A stretch of DNA of 64,000 bases. Origin: UBA1422 sp041859095 (lineage in GTDB: Bacteria; Bacillota; Clostridia; Peptostreptococcales; Anaerovoracaceae). Both the position numbers and the translations under genes were made by a program. Within the stretch, counting starts at the first letter, position 1; every line of letters starts with the position of its first letter. Location of the stretch: assembly GCA_041859095.1 (NCBI GenBank), contig JBHEKY010000016.1, positions 1 through 64,000 on the forward strand. The letters are read 5' to 3'. Under the pieces are notes generated by a model, which was given only the letters and a program-made list of their open reading frames with translations, searched no databases and was not told the DNA's origin. Below are positions 17,210 through 24,952 of the stretch, in pieces.

Positions 17210-18052
17210 CTACCAGCGTTTCAGCGAATAGCCTTTTTCTTTGATTTCACCTATGACTTCAATGTCCTGGTTCTTTTTCAGCAACACGCCGATGTACGGC
17301 ATCTCTTCCCGTATTTTGTCGATGGATATGCCGCTGATCATCAAGGCTTGCAACCAGTCTAACAGCTCTGAGGTGCTTGGTTTTTTCTGTAGGTCTCTCA
17401 TTTCCCGAAGCTCATAAAAAGCCTCCATAGCGGCAAATAAGAGCTTCTCATCCATGTCTCCGTAATGGACTTTGATGATTTCCTGCATCTTTTCCATATC
17501 CGGGAATTCTATGTAATGGAAGATGCATCTTCGAAGGAAGGCATCGGGCAATTCCTTTTCTGCATTGGATGTGATAATGACAATAGGCCGCTGCTTGGCC
17601 GTAATAGTTTCCTTGGTTTCGTTGACGTAAAATTCCATCTTGTCCAGCTCCCAAAGCAAGTCGTTGGGGAATTCCAAATCCGCCTTATCGATTTCATCAA
17701 TCAATAGCACCACCTGACGTTCCGCCGTGAAGGCTTCCCCCAGTTTGCCCAGCTTGACATAGTGCTTGATGTCCGCCACATTTCCTTCACCAAATTGGCT
17801 ATCGTAAAGCCGCTGAACCGTGTCATAAAGATACAGCCCATCCTGTGCTTTGGTGGTAGATTTGACACTCCAAATCACCAAAGGCTTGCCCAGGGCTTCC
17901 GCAATGGACTCTGCCAGCATGGTTTTGCCTGTGCCCGGTTCTCCTTTGATTAATAATGGCTTTTGCAACGCAATGGATACATTCACCGCATTTTTTAATT
18001 CCTCGGTCACCACATAGGTGTCACTACCCCGAAAAAAATCCAACTTGTTCAT
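17210..18052 (-). CDS. MoxR-family AAA+ ATPase
   Basis: 280 residues. Walker A reads GEPGTGKT (37-44), Walker B is LLIDEIDKAD (about 115-124), and sensor 1 is IVITSNAEKELPDAFLRRC, followed by the MoxR-type lid. MoxR ATPases remodel or load cofactors into partner proteins together with VWA proteins, and that partner follows directly. The start ATG at 18052 has a GGAGAT upstream. The region before it (18053-18120) is short and AT-rich and may hold the promoter of this two-gene unit. Confidence 0.92.
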   Translation of the reverse strand: MNKLDFFRGSDTYVVTEELKNAVNVSIALQKPLLIKGEPGTGKTMLAESIAEALGKPLVIWSVKSTTKAQDGLYLYDTVQRLYDSQFGEGNVADIKHYVKLGKLGEAFTAERQVVLLIDEIDKADLEFPNDLLWELDKMEFYVNETKETITAKQRPIVIITSNAEKELPDAFLRRCIFHYIEFPDMEKMQEIIKVHYGDMDEKLLFAAMEAFYELREMRDLQKKPSTSELLDWLQALMISGISIDKIREEMPYIGVLLKKNQDIEVIGEIKEKGYSLKRW

Positions 18053-18120
18053 CTTGATCTCCGATCTATATTTACTTTATTATTATACAATTATTGTCAA
18101 TTCAATGCCCTGTCAAAGGA

Positions 18121-18714
18121 TTATAGGTTGATGAAAAACGGCACCAACACCGGCACCACCCCAGATAACACCACGCCTGCCACAAAAGAATATACCGCCG
18201 CATTGGGACCGGCAACCCGATCCACCACAGCTACGCCCACATCCATGGCCGCGCCGCCCGGCAGTCCAACCGCTTCCACATAACCGATATACTTGGCCAC
18301 AATGGGAATCAACAGCAGTCCAAACAATTCACGCATCACATTGTGCATAAACGAAATCGCTGCGATTTCTTGGGAGTATTCGCTGAGAAGCACCGGCGCA
18401 AAGGTATACCATCCCAGTCCGGATCCAATGGCCATGGCTTCGTTCCCACTGATGGGAAGAAACAACGACGCAAGATAAGTTCCCGCCAACGTGCCCAAAA
18501 TTACCGCAACGGGAATGACAGCAACCCGCCATCCGACTCTCTTGAAATTCGGTACCACCGTGCCTTCCATCCCCAGATCAATCCCAACAAAAAACATCAG
18601 AATCGTCAGTCCACCCACAAGGAAATTACCCGATACCGCAATAAACGCTTCCGGTATAAAGGTATACCCGGCAAACATCCCGCAAATCGCTGAAACAACA
18701 ATCAGTTTAGTCAA
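18121..18714 (-). CDS. lysO: LysO-type lysine exporter, C-terminal half (separate ORF)
   Basis: 197 residues, about six membrane segments, matching the C-terminal DUF340 part of LysO: VVSAICGMFAGYTF at the start, GSGLGWYTFAPVLL in the middle. In E. coli, LysO (YbjE) is one protein of about 315 residues that exports L-lysine. Here the N-terminal part is encoded by a separate upstream ORF that overlaps it by eight bases. The two ORFs are in different frames. I cannot tell from sequence alone whether this is an ancestral split or a frameshift, but both halves have sensible starts and no decay. Confidence 0.82.
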   Translation of the reverse strand: MTKLIVVSAICGMFAGYTFIPEAFIAVSGNFLVGGLTILMFFVGIDLGMEGTVVPNFKRVGWRVAVIPVAVILGTLAGTYLASLFLPISGNEAMAIGSGLGWYTFAPVLLSEYSQEIAAISFMHNVMRELFGLLLIPIVAKYIGYVEAVGLPGGAAMDVGVAVVDRVAGPNAAVYSFVAGVVLSGVVPVLVPFFINL

Positions 18715-19012
18715 CTTTGCGCACCCCCTTATTGTCCAGCTTCATCAGATGTCTGGCGACATACACAAACAGGATGCTTCCTACCAAGGCGAAGACCACC
18801 GTAATAAAGGCCGTGAATCCAATGGTACCCATACTCCGCAGCACTTCCTCATTGGCTCCGATTCGGCTGGCCATGACAAAAATAAGCACCGTCACCGCAG
18901 CAGCCTGAAACCTGCCAACCCATTTCGACTTCTTCTTTCCTTGCTTCCGAAACGTCGATCCAATAAAATATCCAATCAACGTAATTCCGAAATAATATGC
19001 TACATACTCCAT
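18707..19012 (-). CDS. LysO-type lysine exporter, N-terminal half (separate ORF)
   Basis: 101 residues with three membrane segments (about 4-18, 36-52, 66-90) and the basic loop RKQGKKKSKW. It matches the N-terminal LysO domain. Its stop overlaps the start of the C-terminal half, so equal, coupled production is likely. I looked for a lysine riboswitch in the 200 bases upstream and did not see one. Confidence 0.78.
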   Translation of the reverse strand: MEYVAYYFGITLIGYFIGSTFRKQGKKKSKWVGRFQAAAVTVLIFVMASRIGANEEVLRSMGTIGFTAFITVVFALVGSILFVYVARHLMKLDNKGVRKVD

Positions 19013-19204
19013 GTGTCCTCCATACTCATTGCATCCATTCTTAAGTCACGCACGAGAAATAGTATATCTTTTTTGTCCCACTTTTTCAAGGAAAAGCACC
19101 GACTTCCTCCCCTCCTTTCAAAACTTTTCTTCCCATTTCCCCCATCTTCATCTTGCATTCTTCCCCATCTTGTTGTAGAATAAATTCCGTTGACAGTGAC
19201 GATA

Positions 19205-19233
19205 TTGACACCTTCCGGTGTCTCCCATATATC
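19205..19233 (+). promoter_or_regulatory. Promoter of tRNA-Arg
   Basis: TTGACA (19205-19210), a 17-base spacer, and TATATC (19228-19233), 17 bases before the mature tRNA. The spacer contains the palindrome GACACC-TTCC-GGTGTC (19207-19222), which is unusual and could be a protein site or chance. Confidence 0.65.
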
Positions 19234-19250
19234 GGTGCTGTCAAACATGA

Positions 19251-19326
19251 GGGGCGCTAGCTCAATGGATAGAGTCGCAGACTTCGAATCTGTCGGTTGG
19301 GAGTTCGAGTCTCTCGCGCCTCACCA
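19251..19326 (+). tRNA. tRNA-Arg (anticodon TCG), reads CGA
   Basis: 76 bases including an encoded CCA. The acceptor stem GGGGCGC pairs with GCGCCTC (one G-U), the anticodon loop is CTTCGAA with U33 and anticodon TCG, and the T loop is TTCGAGT. All four arms fold. A promoter precedes it and a strong terminator follows at once. An AT-rich accessory region begins some 200 bases downstream, and a 12-base copy of its 3' end (AGTCTCTCGCGC) recurs at 19539. Confidence 0.95.
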
Positions 19327-19366
19327 AAAAGTCCCCAATAGGCAAAACCTATTGGGGACTTTTTTA
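19327..19366 (+). terminator. Terminator of tRNA-Arg
   Basis: AAAAAGTCCCCAATAGG pairs perfectly with CCTATTGGGGACTTTTT. The last bases overlap the end of the tRNA precursor, so the primary transcript is essentially the tRNA alone. Confidence 0.9.
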
Positions 19367-19369
19367 TTA

Positions 19370-19784
19370 TGCAAAAGAGAGACGAGAACTCGCAAGAGCG
19401 TTGGCGTAAGCGAGGCAGCCCGGTGGGCTGATGAGTAGCCAACGGTCCAAGGCGACTGTACGGGGAGCCGCAGGACGGCAGATGCTCCGGTGCATCGAGT
19501 AAACACCGGCCCCACCATTAGTGAAGGAGCAGATGCAAAGTCTCTCGCGCTTTGTACAAGTCTTCTAAATTATATTGCAAAATGTATATAGGGAGAAGCA
19601 GCTGGTTTGGAACGATTAAAAAATAAAATGTTATTTTTCAATTGTATATATAATTAATATATATTTTTCTGAAGTAACATTATTATTAATTCAGTGTTTA
19701 TTATAACTAAAAATAGCTGATCTCATATATTTCTTCTAAAATCAGAACGATATTTTCAATTTGCCGAGGAATGTTTGTTAAACA
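19370..19784. other. Non-coding junction between tRNA-Arg and the accessory island
   Basis: The first part (about 19380-19530) is GC-rich and unlike its surroundings. All six frames there give only short, low-quality ORFs, so I treat it as non-coding or decayed. After about 19560 the sequence turns strongly AT-rich and stays so through the island. A 12-base copy of the tRNA 3' end lies at the border (19539-19550). No integrase or recombinase gene is visible. This could be the scar of an integration event. Confidence 0.5.
19539..19550 (+). repeat. 12-base repeat of the tRNA-Arg 3' end (possible att remnant)
   Basis: AGTCTCTCGCGC is identical to 19308-19319 inside the T arm/acceptor end of tRNA-Arg. 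Integrating elements often use this part of a tRNA as attachment site. Twelve bases could arise by chance only rarely this close, but the usual longer identity through CCA is absent. Confidence 0.45.
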
Positions 19785-20552
19785 TTATTCTTTTTTCTCT
19801 ATTTTCACTGGCTTTACCGCAATTGCTTTCATAATCTTCTTCCTATACTCCGGAGCTTTTTCGCATTCTGCAACATCTCTCTTTAAAACTTCATCGGTAA
19901 TTACCTTAGCGATATCCTCGTTTGAAATCTTTGAATCAGGTGCAATCTTCTTAAGCGTTTTTCTGACAACATCTAGAACTGGTTCTGACAATAGTATTTG
20001 CCCTAACATTCCTTTGTTGACAAGTTGCTTTTGCGCGAGAAAAGCATCCAAGTTTGTATTTTTTACTTTGCCAAGGCTTTCTTTTGAGATCATATAAAGC
20101 ATCTCAATGTCTGCATCCTTTTTTATGTTCAAGTCTAAAAAATTAAACTCATAGACCAATTCATGTTCGATTGGTTTTGTAAAAAGAACCTTGAAAACTT
20201 TCCACAGTACACCGTTTGTGAGAACCACCCACTCAATACCTGAGTTTGCGCTATAGTTTACAGCCTGTGTGAGATGATTATCTTTGAGATTTGTGCCTGC
20301 TGACTTTGCCTCGATTAATAGTTCAATTTTACCGTTCAGCTTAATTGCCAAATCACAAAAGCTTTTTTTGATAGCCAGCTCTGATGTGATTTCAGTATAT
20401 TTGTCATATCCTAAAACGTCAGCCAGAATATCAACAAGAATGGTGACGGTATCACTTTCGTTGACGTCTTGGCTTTCTGCTTTGCTTAGAACTGGCCTAT
20501 ATTTTTTGACCCCTTCAATCAAACGCTTTTTAACGGTTACTGGTATACTCAT
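19785..20552 (-). CDS. Stand-alone HsdR N-terminal-like (type I restriction R) nuclease-domain protein
   Basis: 255 residues. The first 180 resemble the HsdR_N domain: a predicted PD-(D/E)xK site D67 ... E81-A-K83 (FCDLAI ... LLIEAKSAG), then NHLTQAVNYSANSGIEWVVL and LTNGVLWKVF. The helicase and other parts of a type I R subunit are absent, and no HsdM or HsdS gene is near. Such lone proteins are common in genomes and may be decoys, remnants or nucleases of other systems. It heads the AT-rich island on the tRNA side. The C-terminal about 60 residues are Lys/Glu-rich. The RBS before the ATG is AAAGGAG. Confidence 0.8.
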   Translation of the reverse strand: MSIPVTVKKRLIEGVKKYRPVLSKAESQDVNESDTVTILVDILADVLGYDKYTEITSELAIKKSFCDLAIKLNGKIELLIEAKSAGTNLKDNHLTQAVNYSANSGIEWVVLTNGVLWKVFKVLFTKPIEHELVYEFNFLDLNIKKDADIEMLYMISKESLGKVKNTNLDAFLAQKQLVNKGMLGQILLSEPVLDVVRKTLKKIAPDSKISNEDIAKVITDEVLKRDVAECEKAPEYRKKIMKAIAVKPVKIEKKE

Positions 20553-20582
20553 TTCAATTCTCCTTTCATTCGATGCTCCCCG

Positions 20583-21116
20583 TTATTTCTCCACTAAAAT
20601 ATCATTCAGGCACAGCTCGTTAGATTTATTATAAGTATTATATTTTTTTATGGCTTCAACTAGTCGTTCTTGCCTTATAAATATTTTTTGTGTTATACCT
20701 ATTTTTTTTGGATTTTTTATACCATACTCTTTCTGACAAAATTTACTTGGCTTAACCTCAGATTTATACTGATTAGTATATTTCTCATAATCACCTTTAT
20801 GAATAATAATCAGAATTTCGATTTCCGGTTTTGTGATAATATTAAACACTTTATCTTTGTAGCGACTTTCATATGCTTTACCTAACCTAAAGTTCTCTTT
20901 AGTCGAATCAAGTATTCTCAGAATAATAACAGGTTTCTCAAAATGCAAAGCAAGAAATTTTTCTTGGATCTTTTCAGCTGAACGTATTCGTGTAACATTT
21001 CCGAAAATCAAATCGTCTCGATCGAAAATCAGTAACTGTTCTTCGAGCAACCAGTTTATTATATCTTCTTCTGCATTGCCTTCACATATGCAAAGCACAT
21101 ATGGTTTTTCACTCAT
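20583..21116 (-). CDS. TOPRIM-like (RloB/AbiLii-type) partner of the AAA ATPase
   Basis: 177 residues when started at the ATG at 21116 (MSEKPYVL), which overlaps the ATPase stop in TAATG; a longer form would begin at 21134. The N-terminal CICEGNAEEDII resembles the EGxTE block of TOPRIM-type nucleases, and KPEIEILIIIHKGDYEKY resembles the conserved NPxFExWLLLHF region of RloB proteins. Together with an AAA_21/AAA_15 ATPase this matches the two-gene layout of abortive-infection or anti-phage pairs (RloAB, AbiL, PARIS-like). Similarity is weak by eye, so the exact family is uncertain. The ATP sensor plus nuclease effector arrangement is an inference. Confidence 0.6.
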   Translation of the reverse strand: MSEKPYVLCICEGNAEEDIINWLLEEQLLIFDRDDLIFGNVTRIRSAEKIQEKFLALHFEKPVIILRILDSTKENFRLGKAYESRYKDKVFNIITKPEIEILIIIHKGDYEKYTNQYKSEVKPSKFCQKEYGIKNPKKIGITQKIFIRQERLVEAIKKYNTYNKSNELCLNDILVEK

Positions 21117-22252
21117 TATTTCATGTATCTGCATAACTCTTCCTTAACTGATTGAATGTTTTCATAGCTCGGTGAAGTGCCTTCTATAAAATTAGATAAA
21201 AGGATTTCGCTTTTTTTGACATCATTACGGTTTACCATATTTGAATATCTCTCTGCTTTACAAACAAAATATTTATCTCTAAGAAGAACGTATATATTGT
21301 CCTTCCTATCAATACTATCAAGAATTTCCGAATAATGAGTACTAAAAATTAAAGTCGCTCCATATTTATTTATATCTTTGTCGGTGAAAAACTCAATAAT
21401 AATCTGTACGAGTTTCTTATGCAAATGGTTTTCGATCTCATCAATTATCAAGTAACCTCCACACTTCATAATTAAAGCCATCATTGAAAAAATATTTGTA
21501 CCCTTAATTGTTCCCGATGAAAGGTAATTACCTGTTTCAAATATTGTATTTCGCACGCAAACGGTATCGCCACCTTTGAATGATATATTAAGATCCTCTT
21601 TATCTGAATCTAAATGCTCAATGCTGTTGTCGAAAAGATTAACAAAAGGCATCGTTGCACGTCCGAAACTATAATAGAAGTTAATATTTGTATCCATTAT
21701 CGTATCCATACATATTAAACTGTCTTTCGAATAGTTTGAAACAATACTATCTTCAGGTTTTAAAAAGTTAAGTTCACTTGAAATATCTTTTCTATCAAGT
21801 ATTGGAGTCGTTGGAAAATCAAAAGCACTGAGTTTGTTTAAGACATCTGATTGTAACTTTGAATATATTTTTTCTCCTTTATAATAATATTTCTTCTCCT
21901 TTGCTTCCGAAATAGATACTCCTATAATCGATTCGAGTTTATAAAAGGTATTATTGTTATAGAAGATTACTTGCATTTTTGTTCCATCACAAACTACACC
22001 GCTAGGCAGACTCACACTATCTAATCCTTTGTTATTAACGACTATGTTAAATGCAACTCTTAATAGTTTTAGTAATGTCGTTTTCCCAGAAGCGTTAGCG
22101 CCCGTAATTGCAATGACATTTTGCGTATAAATTGTATTGTATATTTTGTTAACCGAGCTCGTGTCTACAACCTTATCTGATGCAGTTAAATTTATGCTAA
22201 ATCCATCACGGAATATTCCAATGTTCTCAAATGATACATTTAATAGTTTCAT
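21116..22252 (-). CDS. AAA_21/AAA_15-type ATPase (OLD/RloA/AbiLi-like)
   Basis: 378 residues of ABC/SMC-type ATPase. The Walker A GANASGKTT (51-59) comes just after the N-terminal NVSFENIGIFRD strand. A signature-like LSSGT (244-248), Walker B GGYLIIDEIENH (265-276) and the switch His in FSTHYSE (303-309) complete the site. There are no membrane segments. It is translationally coupled to the small TOPRIM-like gene. By family such ATPases sense phage or DNA damage and license a toxic partner. A GGAGGTGAG ribosome site precedes the ATG. It is AT-rich like the rest of the island, suggesting horizontal origin. Confidence 0.85.
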   Translation of the reverse strand: MKLLNVSFENIGIFRDGFSINLTASDKVVDTSSVNKIYNTIYTQNVIAITGANASGKTTLLKLLRVAFNIVVNNKGLDSVSLPSGVVCDGTKMQVIFYNNNTFYKLESIIGVSISEAKEKKYYYKGEKIYSKLQSDVLNKLSAFDFPTTPILDRKDISSELNFLKPEDSIVSNYSKDSLICMDTIMDTNINFYYSFGRATMPFVNLFDNSIEHLDSDKEDLNISFKGGDTVCVRNTIFETGNYLSSGTIKGTNIFSMMALIMKCGGYLIIDEIENHLHKKLVQIIIEFFTDKDINKYGATLIFSTHYSEILDSIDRKDNIYVLLRDKYFVCKAERYSNMVNRNDVKKSEILLSNFIEGTSPSYENIQSVKEELCRYMK

Positions 22253-22396
22253 ATGCTCACCTCCTGATTCGATTATATCACAAAGATTTGGAATGTAAAC
22301 ACATTTTGTGTTTATATCTGCTGTTCGAATTTATACTATTACTAATATTGACCAACCTTTGCAAGCATAATTCGCTCGAACCTTGGCATGTTTATT

Positions 22397-23056
22397 TTAA
22401 TTTTGCGAACTTCCAAGAACAAATTCATATATCTTTTCAATCTCACTCGGATTTGTATAGAACCATTCAGTTCCCGGAGCAATTTCAATCCATTTGTTTT
22501 GTATTTTTAGAATACTATGGATTGCTTGTTCAAGCTGTGATGAATTATCACAACGTATTATTAAAGCTATGTGAGGTGACTCAGGGAAACAAGTCCCTGC
22601 TTGCCCAATAATTCTTTGCAGTGGTTCTTGATCAGTTCTTCCAATTTTACACTGCCATACGTCAAGGTTAGATAGTTCAGCAAATTTGTGATACGTTTCA
22701 TAATAATAGACATAAATCGACTTTGATCCAGATCCAATTTCTTTATCGGCCTTGATTTTAATAGGCTCAGGTATATCAAACGAATCATCAATAATATATT
22801 CCTTTTTTTCAAACGTTAAATTCCATACACCATATCCTTTGTTTTGCATTCCATAGTCTCTCAAAGACTGCGATGCCTTTTTAAAAACCTGTGCGCCATT
22901 AACATTGTCAATAATGCCTCCATTATCTTGGTGATATTGCATGATTCGATTAATGCACGCATCTCTTTTGAATTGTTTTCCATCATACAGTTCAACAAGT
23001 AATTCTTTGAAAATATTTGGTGTTAGTTTTATACCAACAAAATTGTAGTCTCCCAT
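22397..23056 (-). CDS. T5orf172 / GIY-YIG-type nuclease-domain protein
   Basis: 219 residues. The C-terminal half (about 112-210) has the T5orf172 pattern: SIYVYYYETYHKF, then WQCKIGRTDQEPLQRI, then LEQAIHSIL and GTEWFYTNPSEI. This is a branch of the GIY-YIG fold found in phage and mobile-element proteins. The N-terminal about 100 residues (Asn/Gln-rich, with INRIMQYHQDNGG) are not recognised and may bind DNA. It is a single gene flanked by non-coding DNA. A duplicated gene 3' end lies just upstream of its start. Confidence 0.75.
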   Translation of the reverse strand: MGDYNFVGIKLTPNIFKELLVELYDGKQFKRDACINRIMQYHQDNGGIIDNVNGAQVFKKASQSLRDYGMQNKGYGVWNLTFEKKEYIIDDSFDIPEPIKIKADKEIGSGSKSIYVYYYETYHKFAELSNLDVWQCKIGRTDQEPLQRIIGQAGTCFPESPHIALIIRCDNSSQLEQAIHSILKIQNKWIEIAPGTEWFYTNPSEIEKIYEFVLGSSQN

Positions 23057-23160
23057 TTTTCTCCACTCTTCCTGTTATTTCAAACCCTCCATTAAGGTTT
23101 ATTGTGATTACAAAAAAATCAAGGCCATTCGATGTAGTCAAAATCCATTAACCGCCATCA

Positions 23161-23349
23161 AAAAAAGCCCCACTCAAAGAGGCTCAAAAAATAAAATCCA
23201 AATTGAATTGCAACTATTAACCATCCAAGCCCCCAAAGTCAACATAAAATATAACAACCTCATTGTATCGACTTACCGCCCCTACTGCAAGGCATTTCTT
23301 CCACATTACCTGTTTCAGCACAATGAAATACCAATTATCTTACAGCTAC
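23161..23349 (-). repeat. Diverged repeat, copy A: 3' end of a lost gene plus terminator
   Basis: This copy matches 24690-24866 over about 170 bases in the same orientation. On the minus strand one frame reads LKQVMWKKCLAVGAVSRYNE and ends at a TAA; the other copy reads WQKFLALDALNHYND in the same place. Both are followed by an AGCC/GGCT-type hairpin and a T run. The upstream frame in copy A is broken by a stop. It abuts the 3' end of the NERD gene. The 302 bases between 23057 and 23358 hold only this remnant and the next gene's leader. Confidence 0.6.
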
Positions 23350-23358
23350 ATTCGCAGC

Positions 23359-24111
23359 TTAGTCTCGATATTTGAATAGTACACTCTCTAAGTGTGCTTC
23401 TTTGGTTTTTTTATCTGCCCTGGCATAATCGTTTAATGCTATTTCCAGTTCGTCAATCTCATCCTTCAAAAATTCTATATTTCTTTGAGTTATGTCTTGT
23501 TTTAACTTGGAAATTAGTAAGTCTCTGTTCAGCACTACCGCGCCTTGCAGTGTTTTGATTGACATACTGAGATCGCAATGTTCAGAAAACACGATATATG
23601 AAAAAAGGTAGTCGTCATAGTCCCTCCCAAGCGCGTATGAAAGTGCAGTGAGATGTCCCCTATTTTGCCAGATGGGATTATATAGTTTGTTTACCGTCCC
23701 CCCGCTTAAGTATTGGGTCCAATACCTTTCCGTTTCGTTCCCGTAAATTTCCCCGCTGTAATTCTTTGATTCAATTACATAAATACCTGTTGGATGAATC
23801 ATCACAAGGTCGATTTCGGTTGTTTTACCGTCCTTGATTGGTAGATACAAATCAGACAGAATCCTCTTGTCACCTTCCAGTTTTTCGAGTTCCAAAAAAG
23901 TAAGGTACTCGCCATAGTTTCCTCGGTTCGCCATAGTCATTTGATAGTTGTTTCCGCTGGCATATGAATATCTTGAACTTTCAAACTGACTCATTAATTG
24001 CTTTGCTAACTTCCGCTCTCTAAAATACGTTCGAATAATGATATAGAGAACTGCCGAAAAAATAAAAAACAAACCAAGTGCTAAAATTGTTGATGGTGTA
24101 AGGTCAGACAT
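23359..24111 (-). CDS. Membrane-anchored NERD-domain protein
   Basis: 250 residues. One N-terminal membrane helix (about 8-27), then a NERD (nuclease-related) domain (about 63-175) with TEIDLVMIHPTGIYVIESKN. Residues D101, E114 and K116 form the predicted PD-(D/E)xK-like site. A helical acidic tail follows. NERD proteins are widespread, often linked to DNA processing or defence, but their role is not firmly known. The membrane anchor is common in this family. It lies between the two copies of a diverged repeat and is followed upstream by a gene of unknown function in the same direction. Confidence 0.85.
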   Translation of the reverse strand: MSDLTPSTILALGLFFIFSAVLYIIIRTYFRERKLAKQLMSQFESSRYSYASGNNYQMTMANRGNYGEYLTFLELEKLEGDKRILSDLYLPIKDGKTTEIDLVMIHPTGIYVIESKNYSGEIYGNETERYWTQYLSGGTVNKLYNPIWQNRGHLTALSYALGRDYDDYLFSYIVFSEHCDLSMSIKTLQGAVVLNRDLLISKLKQDITQRNIEFLKDEIDELEIALNDYARADKKTKEAHLESVLFKYRD

Positions 24112-24216
24112 TTCATTCCCTTCTCAATCTGGGTTCAGTTGTAAAAATCTTTACTATAATATTAATTGTTTCATCCATTTGTAATTCCACCTATCAGGCT
24201 GTTATCTATTCGTATT

Positions 24217-24654
24217 CTATTCTATTCCATTGTCCTCATAATCATCTTTTGTCAGCAACACAGCCGGGACATACTCACATTCGGGTACCATGCGTTTTAT
24301 GATTTTAAAACAATCCTTAAACTCATCCCCGGGCAGAAAGAATGTTTGCTTGAATTTGGTTTTGTCGGAATATGTGAGAATGAATTCTATCCCGCTAACA
24401 TCTGTGCAGAATTGATCTGTGGCATGATTTACAACTGCCGGTATGGCCGCAACCAAATCGGCATAATGCTTTTCAAATATTGGGCTGGTCGTTTTGTATG
24501 ACCACTTCCTTGTAGGGTTTATTCTTGACTCAATCAGTGGGAGATATTTATATGATATGCCCTCGCTTGTTACTGTAACCTTGTCATCGTAAGCCTCGTC
24601 CGCAACACACCATCCTGACCCACCCTTGATTACTATTTTGGAGATTTCAACCAT
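24217..24654 (-). CDS. Small soluble protein of unknown function
   Basis: 145 residues from the ATG at 24654 (MVEISKIVIKGG), preceded by GAAAGG. The longer frame to 24726 runs into a repeat and its terminator, so it is rejected. No membrane segment or known motif; mixed alpha/beta pattern with YKTTSPIFEKHYADLV and FFLPGDEFKDCFKII. It is 105 bases upstream of the NERD gene on the same strand and likely part of the same cassette, bracketed by repeat copies A and B. I do not recognise the family and assign no function. Confidence 0.65.
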   Translation of the reverse strand: MVEISKIVIKGGSGWCVADEAYDDKVTVTSEGISYKYLPLIESRINPTRKWSYKTTSPIFEKHYADLVAAIPAVVNHATDQFCTDVSGIEFILTYSDKTKFKQTFFLPGDEFKDCFKIIKRMVPECEYVPAVLLTKDDYEDNGIE

Positions 24655-24689
24655 ATGGTTTAACCTTTCTCTTGAATACACAAAAAAGA

Positions 24690-24866
24690 GCCCCATACAA
24701 AGAGAGCTCAAAAAATTAGAATCCAATCCGATTTCATGTTAGTAATCATCCACGCCCCCAAAAACTATATATTTATTCTAATATCATTGTAATGATTTAA
24801 AGCATCGAGTGCAAGGAATTTCTGCCATTGTCCCTCCTGCAATATACTACAATACCGATTATCGTA
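24690..24866 (-). repeat. Diverged repeat, copy B: 3' end of a lost gene plus terminator
   Basis: On the minus strand one frame runs through VRVYDNRYCSILQEG and WQKFLALDALNHYND to a TAG. Then comes a GGGGGCGTGGATG block shared with copy A (GGGGGCTTGGATG) and a GAGC/GCTC hairpin with six Ts. No plausible start codon and ribosome site lie upstream, so it is a remnant, not a gene. It lies between the DUF4914 terminator and the unknown gene at 24654; the roughly 300 bases here hold nothing else. Confidence 0.6.
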
Positions 24867-24910
24867 CACACGAACCCCCCAGCCAACAGATTCAAACTCT
24901 TCAACTCATA

Positions 24911-24936
24911 AAAAAGGACAGGTTACCCTGTCCTTT
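24911..24936 (-). terminator. Terminator of the DUF4914 gene
   Basis: AAAGGACAGG (24913-24922) pairs with CCTGTCCTTT (24927-24936) around four bases. A T run follows on the minus strand (24911-24915). It also marks the right edge of the AT-rich island. Confidence 0.85.
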
Positions 24937-24952
24937 CCTTTTTCAATTCCCT

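Noticed and set aside
18955..19250. Lysine riboswitch upstream of the LysO genes
   Set aside because: I could not find the conserved L-box core, and the coding-strand upstream region shows no multi-helix aptamer pattern.
24655..24726. N-terminal extension of the unknown 145-residue protein
   Set aside because: It overlaps repeat copy B and its terminator; the ATG at 24654 has a ribosome site.
23161..24866. Integron attC sites between island cassettes
   Set aside because: The repeats carry gene 3' ends and terminators but lack clear RYYYAAC/GTTRRRY core pairs, and no integron integrase is present.
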